A DNA stretch of 64,000 nucleotides from Lasiosphaeria ovina (Eukaryota; Ascomycota; Sordariomycetes; Sordariales; Lasiosphaeriaceae), in NCBI GenBank assembly GCA_033439765.1, contig JAULSN010000004.1:506001-570000 (forward strand), read 5' to 3'. Each line of letters opens with the position of its first letter. Position 1 is the first letter of the stretch. Shown piece by piece: positions 46,609 to 58,199 of the stretch. The notes beneath the pieces were generated by a model. It had not been told where the DNA came from, did no database searches, and saw only the letters and a list, made by a program, of their open reading frames with translations. The translations under genes and the position numbers were made by a program.

Positions 46609-49233
46609 CTACGAGGCGTTTTCGTCCTGCGGAGGCGGCTGGGGGGCCACCTCGCAGCCCTGGGCGAAGAAGATGCGCGCGGGCTGGTCGTAGTCGTTTT
46701 CGATGCTGTAGTAGTTCCCTATATTTACCACACGGTCAGCATTTTACGGTTTACATGGCGGGGTTGTGTGGGTTCGGCTCACCCCTCGGCACAGACCACA
46801 TGCCGCCCTTGCTGATGCGGAACTCGGTGTCGTTGACGGCGACGAGGACGCGGCCGGTGAAGACGAAGAAGGTCATGAACATCCTGCGCGTGTTCTTGGA
46901 GCGCTTCTCGGCGCCCGGCGGTAGGTCGACGACGCCGGCGCCAAAGAAGCCCTCGTTAATGGTCTTGGCGAAGAGGAAGTTGGAGTCCTTGACGGCCTGC
47001 GGGCGGATGGCCGACGCGCTGATGGCCAGCTGCCGCTCCTCCATGTCGACCAAGTCGTCGGGCTTGGGCGCGTTGGTCTCGTAGTCGGGCTGCCACACCA
47101 CGGCCTCGCCGCTGAGCGTGCCGGGGTTGACTTCCCACGGGTCGGCGGGGCCGCGGCTGTCGTCGTCTTCGTCGCCGTACGACGACCGCTTCCTCCCGCG
47201 CCGCGCGCCGCCGCGCCGCTTGGTAGAGCCGCCCTTGCGCGCCTTGGCGTAGAACTCGGGTTCGGGCTCGTCGACACGCACCACCTCCTTGATAGTCGGG
47301 ACAATGAACTTCATGGGCTGGCTGCGCCCCGTGAACCGGTCCTCCATGGCCTCGTCGTGGTCGAACTCGACGCGCTCGTTACGCCAGAACGCCAGCGGCT
47401 TCATCGAGTTGCGCCCGGACCGCGTCTGGAACATGCCCGAGTCGCCCGGCGCGTCGCGCCTGTTGATCAGCAGCCCGCGCGACTTCGGCAACGGCGGCCG
47501 GCTGGCCACCGCGACCAACGAGGTGTCTCCTGGATCAACCGATGACCTGCGCCTGGGCCGCCCTCGTTTGCCCTTCACTGCCGGCGGCGGCGGTGCGGAT
47601 TTGCTGGCGGGCGGCGCGGCTTCTGGCTGCTCGGAAGGCGCCTTTTGGCGACTGCGCTTAGCAGTCCCTGTCTTTTTGGACACGGCGGCTTCTGGTTGTT
47701 CGGAGGCTGCATTTTGGCTACTGCTTTTAGCAGTGCTTGTCTTCTTGGATACCGTGGCGCTGGCCCCGGACCGGGCGTCGGTGCGCTGTCGCTTTGGTTG
47801 GCGCGTCGCCGTGTCTTCCCCTTTGGCTGCACTTTCTTCTTCCTCTACTTCTGTTTGTGAGCGCCGCTTGTTACGCTTCGCCACTAGAGCTTCCACGGCC
47901 GGTGCTGGAGATTTTATTGCTGGCGCTGCCGCCGCCGCAGCCTTGCCCACCTTGGGCCGTCGTTCGCGCCTCCCAGGCACTTTTTTCAGTGGCTTGGTTA
48001 CTACATCCTCCTCCATCTCTTCTTCTTCTGTTGCGTCGCTTGTCGCTGCAGCCGGCTCAGGCTCTTCTGGCTCGTCCTCGGGTTCCTCGTCGGCCTCTTC
48101 TTCAGATTCTTCAACTACGACAGGAACGGCTCTCTTCGCTAACGGCCGTCCTCGTGATAATGCAGTGACACTGGCTTTGACCTGGGGTGGCCTTCCTGGT
48201 TTCCGCTTCGCCGTGGAAGAGGACGCGCTTTGTTCCTCGATAAAGGAAACAGCGGGGTCCGAGTCTTGTTGGTTTTCCGTTTGTTCGGGCAAGTCGTAGT
48301 CGTCGTCGCCTCCGGCATTAAGCATAGCTAGGGACTCGTCGATGAGGTTGTTGACGTCTTCCTCTTCCTCTTCCTCTTCCTCTTCCTCTTCCTCTTCCTC
48401 CTCCTCCTCCTCCTCCTCCTCCTCCTCCTCCTCCTCTTCCTCCTCCTCCTCCTCCTCGTCTTCTTCCTGGAGGCCATTGTCGGAGTGGTAACCATTAGTT
48501 AGATCCCTTGCCGAGCTACTGGCGCTATTCAGTCTGGAGCCCCCTTTGCCCGGGAGCGGCTGTGACAGGGACAAGGACTTCGAAGCACTAAAATCTAGGC
48601 GGCGCTTAGCAGCTATCTGACCACGGGTCGGCTGGGAGTCGCGCTCTCGGACAATAGATCCGCGGGTGGGCGAAGAGCTCCGCGCGAGAAGCCGGTTTCT
48701 TTGCGCCGGCGAATTGAGGCTCGTTTTGACTGGCGACCGGACGCGCGGGAGGGGGAGCGGCATAGCTAGCCGATTGCCGTGGCCATTCAGCAGAGCCGCG
48801 GGGCCAATACCAGACGCTGTAAAGAAAGAAAAGATTCACGGTCAGCCACGAGCGCCTGCAAAGGCGACGAAACTAAAACACGGTGGAGCAGGGAACATGT
48901 AGACGTACTGGTAGTAAGATCCATCGGCTCTCCGCCGCTGCCATCGTCGTCCGAAGGCGGGGGAGAGTCGTCGCGGCCGGCATTCGGTTTGCGCGGGGAC
49001 GAGAAGAGGGCGTCGATGGGTTCCATGCCATGTTCGTCGCGGATGCCCGTGTCCTTGAGGGTGATGCCGGTTTTGCTGCACGGGGAGAGCGAAAAAGAGT
49101 CAGCATTGTGGGCTATCTAATAGAGGAGGTTTGCCCGAATCGAGCGAACGCACCGGCCGACAACGCCCAGCTCGTAGACATGTTCAGACTGGGGCGCGAG
49201 GGTGCGCCGTTGCAGCGACGCCCGGGGCGCCAT
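46609..49233 (-). CDS. MIF2: Kinetochore protein CENP-C / Mif2
   Basis: Binds the CENP-A nucleosome and links it to the outer kinetochore. Exons 49154-49233, 48909-49075, 46783-48816 and 46609-46718 join in frame to 796 residues. The N-terminal Mif2 block spans MAPRASLQRRTLAPQ, HVYELGVVGRKTGITLKDTG and EHGMEPIDALFSSP. A long Glu tract (about residues 200-235) and basic Lys/Arg/Pro-rich stretches with GRPP/GRPR motifs follow. The CENP-C motif is visible near residues 530-570: GMFQTRSGRNSMKPLAFWRNE (nucleosome-binding Arg and Trp). The C-terminal cupin dimerisation domain is FFVFTGRVLVAVNDTEFRIS, then GGMWSVPRGNYYSIENDYD and ARIFFAQGCEV. The last intron (46719-46782) splits a Gly codon within VPRG|NYY. 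Confidence 0.96.
48355..48470 (-). repeat. TCC/TTC microsatellite coding a poly-Glu tract in CENP-C
   Basis: An almost pure run of CTT/CTC/CCT triplets on the + strand is read as GAA/GAG on the minus strand and encodes about 35 mostly consecutive glutamates. It is in frame and length-variable by whole codons. Confidence 0.95.
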
Positions 49234-49911
49234 GGCTCATGCGACTCGGGGTTCAAGGTTTCCGGAAAGACGACGCGACGGATCCAGGCAAAAAGAGGCG
49301 CTGAGCAAGTCGCGCAGCGAAATGGGGCGGCAGGTCGACTTTGAGCAAAGCGGGCGCAAGGGCTTGTGGTTGCGGGAGATGCAGTACAGCCGTTCGGTCC
49401 CAAAACTCGTTGCGGGTTTTTGCAATTGAGGCCCGTCTGTTGTTTACTTCTATTCCAACGGCCAAGGGAAAGAGCAGCACCAGGGGGGGGTGGACGCGGA
49501 CTGGTACGGGTGCGTCGTGAGCCAAGACCTGGCAGCAGGTGTGGAATTTCTGTCCATGTTTAATTGTTTTCTGCGGGGTACCGGGGCTGTGATTTGCTGA
49601 CGCAGCCGTCACGCAGACGCGTCAAGCTTTGGCGGCGAGAGGCCCTCCTAATATTAACATGGGACGACAGGGCGTTCCTCGCTGGAATCGTCTATCGGTT
49701 GGATATGAATTGGGCGTTTCTGGCCATGAATGCGAGTTTCTAGCCCAAAAGTAGAAATGGTCTACGATCCATAATTCTTGCGATTAGGCAAATTTCTGTT
49801 CTTTGGCCGTCTTTGTCAACCACAAGTCACACATCTCAAGCCACTCTTCTTGTCTACCACCTTTCAGGCTTACAACTTTTGCCTCCCTCTATAGCACCCC
49901 CAAACGATACC
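49234..49911. other. Intergenic, divergent promoter region MIF2 / RNH201
   Basis: About 680 bases between divergent starts; both promoters are expected here. No distinct element or coding frame is supported. Confidence 0.5.
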
Positions 49912-50988
49912 ATGGAGGACTCCGAAATGACAGCCGAGGACATCGCCCTTGAGACCCCCCTATCCAACGTCTTCATCCCGCCGTCCGTCGACGAGGCAGC
50001 GCTCCTACGAGGCGACTCGTACACATACTTTTCCCCAGTGCCAACGGCCCTACTACCTCCCGCCACTAACACAACCGCCACATCGCCTCCTCCACCAACA
50101 ACACCAGACGCCAGCGGCCCGCCCTGCGCCCTCGGCGTCGACGAGGCCGGGCGCGGCCCCGTACTCGGGCCGATGGTGTACGGCGTGTTCTACCTACCAC
50201 TCCCGCTGTCGGACCCGCTACTGCGAGACGCGCACCACTTCGACGACAGCAAGGTGCTCACGGCGGCAGTGCGGTCGTCGCTGATGGAGGCGCTGTGCAC
50301 GGCGGGCAGTGACCTGGCGGGGTCGTGCGGGTGGGCGGTGTCGGCGCTGTCGGCGCGGGACATTGGGTCGGGGATGCTGCGGCCGGCGGGGGCGGCGTAC
50401 AACCTCAACGCGCAGGCGCTGGACGCGACGGTGGCGCTGATCCGCGGCGTGTACGCGCGCGGCGTCAACGTGCGCGAGATCTACGTCGACACGGTCGGCA
50501 TCCCGGCCACCTACCAGGCCAAGCTCGAGCGCGTCTTCCCCACGGCCAAGATCACCGTCGCCAAGAAGGCCGACAGCCTGTACCCGTGCGTCAGCGCCGC
50601 GAGCGTGTGCGCCAAGGTCACGAGGGACGCCGCGCTCGAGACCATGTGGAAGATTAGGGGTGGTCTGGATGCGGGCGCGGGTGGGGAGGGTGACGACGAG
50701 ACCATGGCCTGGGGGTCGGGCTATCCGTCAGACGGGCGGTGCGTGTCGTGGATGAAGGGCAACATGCACCCCGTGTTTGGCTGGGGCCCCGAGTGCAGGT
50801 TTAGCTGGGGCACCGCCAAGGACATGCTGGAGGCCGGAAAGGCGGGTTCCGTCAAGGTCGAGTGGCCGTTGGACGACGACGGGGACTCGCACCGCGTGAC
50901 GGACTTTTTCCATGGAAAGGACCAAGAAAAGGACGGGGACGAGCTGGGGACGTGGTTTGGCACACCGGCCGGTCTGGAGGCATTTTGA
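49912..50988 (+). CDS. RNH201: Ribonuclease H2 catalytic subunit A
   Basis: Cleaves RNA in RNA-DNA hybrids and removes single ribonucleotides from nuclear DNA. One exon of 358 residues starting MEDSEMTAED at the first ATG. The catalytic motif is CALGVDEAGRGPVLGPMVYG (Asp and Glu of the DEDD active site), followed by HFDDSKVLT, the YNLNAQALDATVALIR helix, IYVDTVG (third Asp) and ITVAKKADSLYPCVSAASVCAKVTRD (last Asp region plus the Tyr/Lys RNA-recognition segment). The conserved GSGYPSD and FGWGPECRFSW segments close the domain. The N-terminal ~65 residues are a variable Pro/Thr-rich extension. It works with subunits B and C, which are not in this window. It ends 221 bases from the convergent Sey1 gene. 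Confidence 0.97.
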   Translation: MEDSEMTAEDIALETPLSNVFIPPSVDEAALLRGDSYTYFSPVPTALLPPATNTTATSPPPPTTPDASGPPCALGVDEAGRGPVLGPMVYGVFYLPLPLSDPLLRDAHHFDDSKVLTAAVRSSLMEALCTAGSDLAGSCGWAVSALSARDIGSGMLRPAGAAYNLNAQALDATVALIRGVYARGVNVREIYVDTVGIPATYQAKLERVFPTAKITVAKKADSLYPCVSAASVCAKVTRDAALETMWKIRGGLDAGAGGEGDDETMAWGSGYPSDGRCVSWMKGNMHPVFGWGPECRFSWGTAKDMLEAGKAGSVKVEWPLDDDGDSHRVTDFFHGKDQEKDGDELGTWFGTPAGLEAF

Positions 50989-51209
50989 GTCCTGCTTTTC
51001 ACTGTTGTTTCTTGTGCTTTGACATGACATATTGTGGAACATTACTGTATTATGGCCTTGGAGTTTAAGGAGTTTGGATATCATGATAGATATGATATCC
51101 TGCGCGCCAATATCATGACTGGCCAAACATTCGTTTTTCATACAACAAACCAGCATATATAAATCCTGTATGGACAACCCTAGCCCCGACCCATAAACCT
51201 CGCTCATGT

Positions 51210-53983
51210 CTAAATGTCATCATCGTCGGCAGACTGTTGTCTCCGCTTGCCGCGGCTATCCAAGGATTCCATACTGATGGAATCGCTGTCCCGCGGTTTG
51301 GTCGTGGCTGGCATGGCGAGGGCCTGCCGGGCCGTCTCGTTGTTCGCGAGGAATTCGCGCAGCTTCTCCTTGCCGATCTCAACGGCCTGGTTGGTGGCCG
51401 CGTTTGCCATCTGCATCATCGGGCCGAGGAGGTTCAGGTTGTATGCCACATAAGTTCCGCCGGCCATGATCAGGATGAGGACGAACAACATGGGATTTCG
51501 CAAAACTGCAACCTGGTTAGCACGCGGGTGTAAGAAGCAGACAGGCAAAGATAACTCACCCATGACAATCTCGTTCCACCCCAGGACCAAGAGGACGACA
51601 TAAAAGTAGAGTGGTACTTGAGTCATGCCGCCAATCGCGCTCCGCTTGGCCTCAACATAAACCCCATCAGCCATCTTCTTGAACCTGACCACCAGGTCCT
51701 GCCTCTTGCTCTCGCTGAGGACCGTCATCTCCTCTTCGAGGCTCTTGCCCTCCTCCTCATCAACGCCGCCGATGGGGGCAAGGTCCTCCTCGTCTTCCGT
51801 CTCGGCGCCGGCTGGTTGCGGGCCAATGAAAGCCGGCAGATCCGGGGGTGCGTACGTCTCGGCTAACCTGAACCTGGACAAGAGCGGGATGAGCGAGAGC
51901 GTGGACTCGCGAGCCCGCGTGTAGATGCCCTCGATGTCGTCTGTAGGGCGCCAGATGCGGGGCACGCCTTCTTCGTCGTAGCGGAACTTGTCCTCAAAGT
52001 TCTCGCGGAGCTTCATGAGGATGTTGCTCTCCATGACTTCCTCCTCGATTCTTTCCCTTAGCGCCACCCAGCTCTTGCGCCGCAGCCGCCAGAGGCCAAC
52101 CTCGACCTCCTCCTCGTTCGCCTCGAAGCTCTTGGCCCGGTCCGTGAAGCGGGTTTCGGCTTCCTTGACAATGCCGATGAAGACGGTCCATATGCGATCC
52201 CACAGGTCCTTCTCCGTCGGGGGCTTCTCGCCGCTTTCAGGCGCGCCGGACCCGCCTCGACCAGAACCCAGCTTGTTGAACTCGAGACCGATAGCATCGC
52301 CGAGACGAGACTTGACCCACCGCTCGACGCGGATGGCCAGCCGCCGCATCTCCTCCTTGCGCAGCCGCGCGCTGACCTCGTCGAGCTCCTTCTCGAACAG
52401 CCGGTACTGTGGCTTGAAGTTGGACCACGCCACGCCCTGGATCAGTAGACTTTGAGCTTCCTTCTTGAAGAATTCCAGCGTCTTCCGCTTCTGCTTCTCT
52501 ACGATCTCGGCAAACTCGTATGAGCCTCCGGACTTTTGCCCGGTCTTGACAGCATTTGTCACGGCGTCGCTGAAAGCAGCCACGCCGGCCTTGTGCGCCG
52601 CCGACAGCTGTGCCTGGTACAGGGCCTTGAGCCGCGAATCGATCTTGCTCTCGAGCTCGCCGCGCTTGGTGGTGTAGACGCCCTTGTGGTATCTGCTAGC
52701 CTGCGTCTCGAACGCTTTGACGCACTTCTCTCGGGCCGCAGCTCCCGTGGCGCCGAGGTTCGCAAGCACTGACGCCTTTCCGAGACGTGTCGACTCAGCC
52801 TGCTGCTCTTCGAGCGGGGCGATGATCTCGTCAAAGCCGACGAGAACTTCGCGCGAAATCTCGTCGCATCGGAACTGCGCCAGGAGCTCCTGCTGCGTCG
52901 GCAGGTCGAGATCCTTGTTGTTGGTGATCTGGTCCCATACTCCCTCCGCGTACACCGACAGCCCGTCAGCGGGTATCCTCCGGTGGTACTCGGGCAGGAA
53001 CACGCCCCCGACGAATTCCTGGTCCTTGGTCGACCGGTGGCCGGCGGTGAAGCGAGCGCCGAGCTTGTCGACCTCAGCCAGAAACTGCTGGGGTTGGAGG
53101 ACCTTGTGGGGGAGAGCGGCAAAGGCAAAGTCGAAGTAGTCGTCAATTTTGGAGTTTTCGAGCCCCTGAGGCTTCGAGATGGACGACCATATCTTGGACA
53201 GATCTTGGACCAACGTGTTGCGCAGATTGGAGAGGGGCGTATTCCCGATGTGGTCGCGGATGACGAAGAAGAGCAGGGAGCGAGGGCTTTGTGCGCTGCA
53301 CGGTAGAGTTAATATTTCACCCCGTAAAGAGATAATGCGACGGGGGTGGGGGATGCAGAGGAACATACTTTCGGTCCTTCAAAAAGAGCTGCAGGTTTAC
53401 TTCAAAGACGGTCTTTAGCAAGCCCATGTTTGCACCCTGGTACAGGCCGACCTGGTGTTCCCATATGTTGACAATAAGCACCTCGCTTGTGGCCAGGGCG
53501 AAAAGGGCGCTCTTGCGCTCAAAGTCCTGGTCCTCGCCACGCTCACGGCCGTCGGTGCCCTCGACGTCCATGACCAATATGTTCTCGGCCATCTTTGTGC
53601 CCTCCGCGTTGGCGCCCTCTTTCTTGTTCTTGGACATCCAGATTCCCTTAGTCGTCTGGCGTCGCTCGGACTCGGACATGACGCTGAACTCGGTGCCAAA
53701 GAGGTGGTTTAGGAGAGTCGACTTTCCCGTCGACTGCGAGCCGAAGACGGAAATGAGGTGATAGTTGAAGCCCGCCTCGGCGACCTGTGTCTCTGAGAGG
53801 TATTCATTGAGGTGCGCGCTACAGAGAGAGGGTGGTTAGAAGCGCGGCGGGAGATGCAGCAAAGCGGCCAGCGTGGCGGATTGTCACCAACTTGAATGCT
53901 TTCTCCTCGTCAATCACCTGGATGCCATGGCCAAACTGCTTGGGCCCCGGCCCATTGCCGACCGCCGCAAAGTGGCCGTTCAT
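51210..53983 (-). CDS. SEY1: Sey1/RHD3/atlastin-type dynamin-like GTPase (ER fusion)
   Basis: Drives homotypic ER membrane fusion. Exons 53892-53983, 53369-53818, 51560-53295 and 51210-51505 join in frame to 857 residues, normal for Sey1. GTPase domain: P-loop [10 protein letters not shown] (about residues 58-67), switch [17 protein letters not shown]3 [12 protein letters not shown], and G4 RD in [12 protein letters not shown]. The stretch [21 protein letters not shown] and a long three-helix-bundle region follow. Near the C-terminus two membrane hairpin helices are seen ([19 protein letters not shown], then [21 protein letters not shown]), with an amphipathic tail after them. The last intron is 54 nt, so reading through it keeps the frame and mimics an uninterrupted gene. 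The first donor is GTTGGT, weaker than usual. Confidence 0.96.
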
Positions 53984-55788
53984 CGTGCAGTTGTTTGCTG
54001 GAGCGACAGGAGGGGAAATGTGGGAAGCGTAAACAACAAGACTAAAGAATCAAGGCGGCGTTGATAACGTTGTTCCCATGCGCCTGGCGAGATGCGATTA
54101 GGGGAACAATTTCCCAAAATGATGAGCTTGTGACATGCACTCTGCCCGTGTGGCCCCCGCCCGAGAACGCCGACTGGCTGGAAGTGTCCGCTAGGCTGTA
54201 AGCGGCTAGTGCGTAGGTTTTACCTTGCGGGCCGTCCAGAGTTGGCACCCGCCAAATTTCATTCGGGACTCGCGTCCTGCGGAAGTTATGTAGCCGACTT
54301 CCATTCCCCCAAGTCAAATGACGTATTTGGCTGCCACACATTTATAGGCATCGTCAAACGGCGCTGTCATTTGGCGGTGCAACCATGTGATGCGTTGACA
54401 GAGAGACGTGTCGACCTGATCTGGTTCGAGTCATCGTTGGCTAAAGTCTAGGCTTAGGTGTCAGGCTGCGAGAGGTCTTTTGCTGCTCGAGTTTTTGGCC
54501 ACCACACTCCTGTTGGGACATGAAAGTTGCAGTTTGAGGTTGACAAGCACATTGCTTCATCTGCCCGAGTTCCCAATGAGGGACAGCTTGTAGCTGGTAT
54601 CTTATTTTCTCCTTTTTTAAAACACATTCAGGGCTTAGACGTATAAAGGTTCTAGCTATCGTCATACTTGGGCCCAAATCTTCGCTGACCTGTCTGTATG
54701 TCTATTCACACCTATGCTCTTGCAATAGTATTGCTGTCGGCACATATTTCTGCCTCAACTCTCCTGAGTTGGACGAGGTCCAAGACCTTTGTATCAGAAG
54801 CTACAGCACGCAGAGCAGTCAAGAATGAGGGTATTCCAAGTGTGTGTATTCAGTGATGTGTAGAGGAAAAGAAAGGCCTGCATGCCCGGGTCGGGGACCT
54901 GTGTTGACCCTGTGGAAAAGGCGGTCAAATTAGGTGCCCTGTGCAGGCCCTGCCCGATCGCCCTGAACCATACTTTGTCTCTGAGCCTTTGTGTGTTGAA
55001 GTCGTCAAGACAAGACAGAGGATGAGATAGGCAAGATCCTTCGTGCGTCGGAAAGAATGAATGAGAAAAAGTGTAATGTAAAAAGTGTGCTCTGGAGAAA
55101 ATAAAAAGAGAGAGAGAACAAACGAGGGTGGGGGGAGGGTTTATACGATTTTGGAACGCTGCAAAAAATAATGCCGTGAACATTTGAGGAAGGTGCCAAA
55201 TGCGTTCACTTGCCCTGGCAATGGTGTCTTTTTCATTTTCATCGGCGCACATACCTGCTCCGTGAACCTTACAGATAGAGAAGGTACGGTGCAGCGAGGT
55301 AGTCAAGCGAACTCTTGCCAATAAAGAGTGGGACGTTTTTGCAACCACAAGGTCGCTGAAGAAAAGAACAGTTCACCTTATGGAAAGACACTCGTCGAAA
55401 CAAGCTCAGACTCAAACACAAAATAACAACTCAAACTGTGTCACACCCGCGCAGTCAAGCGCTTGGGGATAAGGTCACCTTCCTTTGACACTTACGATCC
55501 TCAACTTGCTTAAGTAGTCTGCTCTGCAATTCCCTCAATCTGACTTCACCGCCGAATAAAGTCATCCTTTGGTACACGTTTAATGATGTAAGAAACACCA
55601 CCACAGGCTGCGCTGCATTCTTGCCTTCTTCATTTTTTCTCTTCTAGAACTCGCAGTCTCCACCTATGTTTTGATCTCGTGGACCACAAGCGAGACTGGC
55701 CATACCGTTGTCTTTCACAGAGGAGAACGAAATGTTCATTGAGGGAATATGCTTTTCAATCCCGATTTTGCTCGCATCGTTAGCTAAT
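53984..55788. other. Long intergenic region between SEY1 and the CFEM receptor gene
   Basis: About 1.8 kb. The frame at 54794-55348 (-) is low in complexity, has no recognisable family and overlaps AT-rich tracts. I see no supported gene; the region probably holds the SEY1 promoter and the receptor 3' UTR. Confidence 0.5.
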
Positions 55789-57550
55789 TTATCTAGAAAC
55801 ATAAAAGTGTCGGTCGTCGGGTACTGCACGCGGCCCTGCCCACACGCCCGTAGCATCGCTTGGACTGCTCTCTGGGTGTTCTACCCCTGCCTCCACAATG
55901 CTGATGTCTGTAACCACGGAGACCTTTCCGCTGGGCGTGTGGTCCTTCAGCTGGACCTGGCTCTCACTCCGCTCCGCGTTGTCCGCGTCGCGCGACTCGA
56001 GCGAGACCAACTCGCCCCTGTTCATGTTCCTCGCCCGCTGCTCCTGGGCCGAGCGGAATCCTGACCTGGTCGACTTGGACGAGCCCGCGTAGTTGCTTGC
56101 TGTCCACCCGAAGACGCGCAGCCAGGTCCGCACAAGTAGGGCCCGGATCGCCGGGATGTAAGGCACTAAGACGCATATGCCGGTCTCGATACCGGTCCAA
56201 ATGAAAGTGTCAGTCGAGCCCCAGGAAACGTTGGCCGTGCGAGCAAACAGGACGATGAAGTGTAGCCGCAGCGATGATGGGACCAAGGCAAAGATACCTA
56301 GGCTAAACATGGCCGCGACGTTGAGCTTTGTGCGGAACGAGGCATGCAGCTTGGAGAGAACTGGAACAGGCAGCAGGAGGATGATGCCTTCCTGCGCAAT
56401 GTTCACACCGGCTCTGGCTGTGACCAGCATGTTGACGTTCATGCACTTGGATGCCCCGTCTTCTTCCCTCCAGCCATCCGAGGAATAATGGATGGGAACG
56501 CACTGGAAAATCAACAAAAACAGAACCACGAGGTTGGCAACGATGACTATGCCCATCACCAGATATGCTGTCCACCGGAAGCCCTCGCCGGGAACGAGGC
56601 GGAGGTAGAACAAGATGATAGACACCTTTGCGAAGAAAACCGTGAGGAGGTAGAAAAGCTCCCCAACGTATAAGACCTGCCAATACGGTTAGTCACCCGC
56701 ATATTCTACGAGGTGCGGGACTGGGGGAGAGGCCTAACCTTCAGGGCGTTGGTTAAGGTGTCAGGAGAAACGTTCCAGATGTCGACGCCAAATGCCGTGG
56801 CCACTGGCACGTATCATGAAGTACATGAAGGGACGCTGGCCGTTGGGTGAGATATCCCAGGCTGTTTGACCTACAGATCGGGCTGTTCATGATGACGGGA
56901 ATAAATGCCAGCTAGAAGCCACGACCGGGAGTTAATATTGAGTTCTCTATACTATCTATCTCCCGGTCTGAAGAACTCCGTGATTTGGTCACTTACACCA
57001 CCAAGAATCATAACATAGGCGTCTTTCTCAAAGCGGCCCATGGTGATCCAGCGCGAATACAGTCGCAAGGGAATAAAGAGGAGCGCCGGTATGACGAACA
57101 AGAGAATCAGGTACAAGGAGAGCCGCCGGGACCGCCACGGTCTGTTGCAGAGGGCCTGGTCGATTGTGCCAACCTCTGTCAAAGACTTCGTCAGCACTCC
57201 CTGGCACCGCTCTCATGGCATCTCTCTGTGTGCCAAGCATATGTATCCCTTCTAGTAGAGCACACTGGGACCTGGGACAGCTCTCAATGCTTGAATACAA
57301 GTCGGGCACTGCGCAGATGCAGGGTAGGTTCGTCGAGGGGTCGCATGTCGAAACCGGTATGACCTCTGCGATGCAGCTTAGCTAGAGGATATCGTTAGTC
57401 CTAGGGTAACTGAAGAGACAAGATGCTGATGGAATGGATCTAGTAGGAACATACACTACAAGGCGGAAGAGAGGGAAGGGTAGCGTTCTGGCACGCAACA
57501 GGGACCGCAAGCAAGAATGCCCACGCCAGCAGCACAAGACGAAGAGCCAT
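55789..57550 (-). CDS. CFEM-domain seven-transmembrane receptor, Pth11-like (one exon junction uncertain)
   Basis: Pth11-type receptors sense surface or nutrient cues in filamentous ascomycetes. Exons supported by phase and family sequence: 57455-57550 (signal peptide MALRLVLLAWAFLLAVPVAC and first CFEM Cys PPC), 57381 to about 57264 (LSC ... STCDPSTNLPCICAVPDLY ... ESCPRSQC), about 57196 to 56997, 56875-56911, 56739-56803 and 55789-56676. The CFEM pattern has up to eight cysteines. After it come hydrophobic helices (LYLILLFVIPALLFIPLRLYSRW, LAFIPVIM, YVGELFYLLTVFFAKVSIILFY, YLVMGIVIVANLVVLFLLIF and others) and a Ser-rich cytoplasmic tail. The only in-phase GT-AG join between exons 2 and 3 (donor GTGCTC) turns the seventh CFEM Cys codon into Leu. 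The model then has 467 residues. It may be functional with a variant splice, or decaying. Confidence 0.8.
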
Positions 57551-58199
57551 GGCGCCGAAGTGATGCGGACGGATCTCAGAGGGATTCGGCGAGGACTGAG
57601 GATGTGTTTACGCTCGAGGCGGTGAGGGAGCGTGTTGATACGCCAAGGGGCGGCAATCCCTATTATAATGAAGTAGAGCGCTAAGAGACTGGGCTGTCTG
57701 GGCAGACTCGGCTCGAAAAGACATGGCCGTTAATTATACCACTCGGAAAAGAAGCGAGGGGAGAGAGAAAGAGAAGCTGATTTTTTTTCTCTTTCTTCAA
57801 CTCTGCGTGCCAGAGTGAAAAGCCTGCCTGCATACACCACTCCGCGCCGCAACAACCGGGGATCATTCTCCGGGCCACCTATAGGTGGGTGGGAAGTCTC
57901 TGACAGCTGCAGCCCGGGTTTCTGTTTGGTTATCTGCTGTAGTGCCGACCAGAGCACTCAGACGCCGCGGCACCCACCAACCTAGGAATGCTTCGGCTGG
58001 GTCCACTGATCGGCTGGCGCGGGCGGCGCAGAAAGCTAACGTCCGCAAGAAATGGAGTTTTTGGGGCCGTCTGGGGCCGCGCGGAACGCAATGCTAGGTC
58101 CAGACGACAGAGATAACTCCCACACCCAGCTTCTTTTTCGGACTGTAAGTCTGTTCTCGGTGGGTATAATAAAACTAGAGTTCAGCAGCTAGAAGAAAA
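57551..58199. other. Intergenic, promoter of receptor gene
   Basis: About 650 bases between two minus-strand genes, with an AG/TC-rich stretch near 57750-57800. No gene is supported. Confidence 0.5.

Noticed and set aside
54410..54440. GGTTCGAGTC, resembling a tRNA T-loop
   Set aside because: Flanking bases do not pair as a T stem, and no acceptor, D or anticodon arms can be drawn.
54794..55348. 184-codon minus-strand frame
   Set aside because: Low-complexity Phe/Ser/His-rich sequence from AT-rich DNA with no family resemblance or splice partners.
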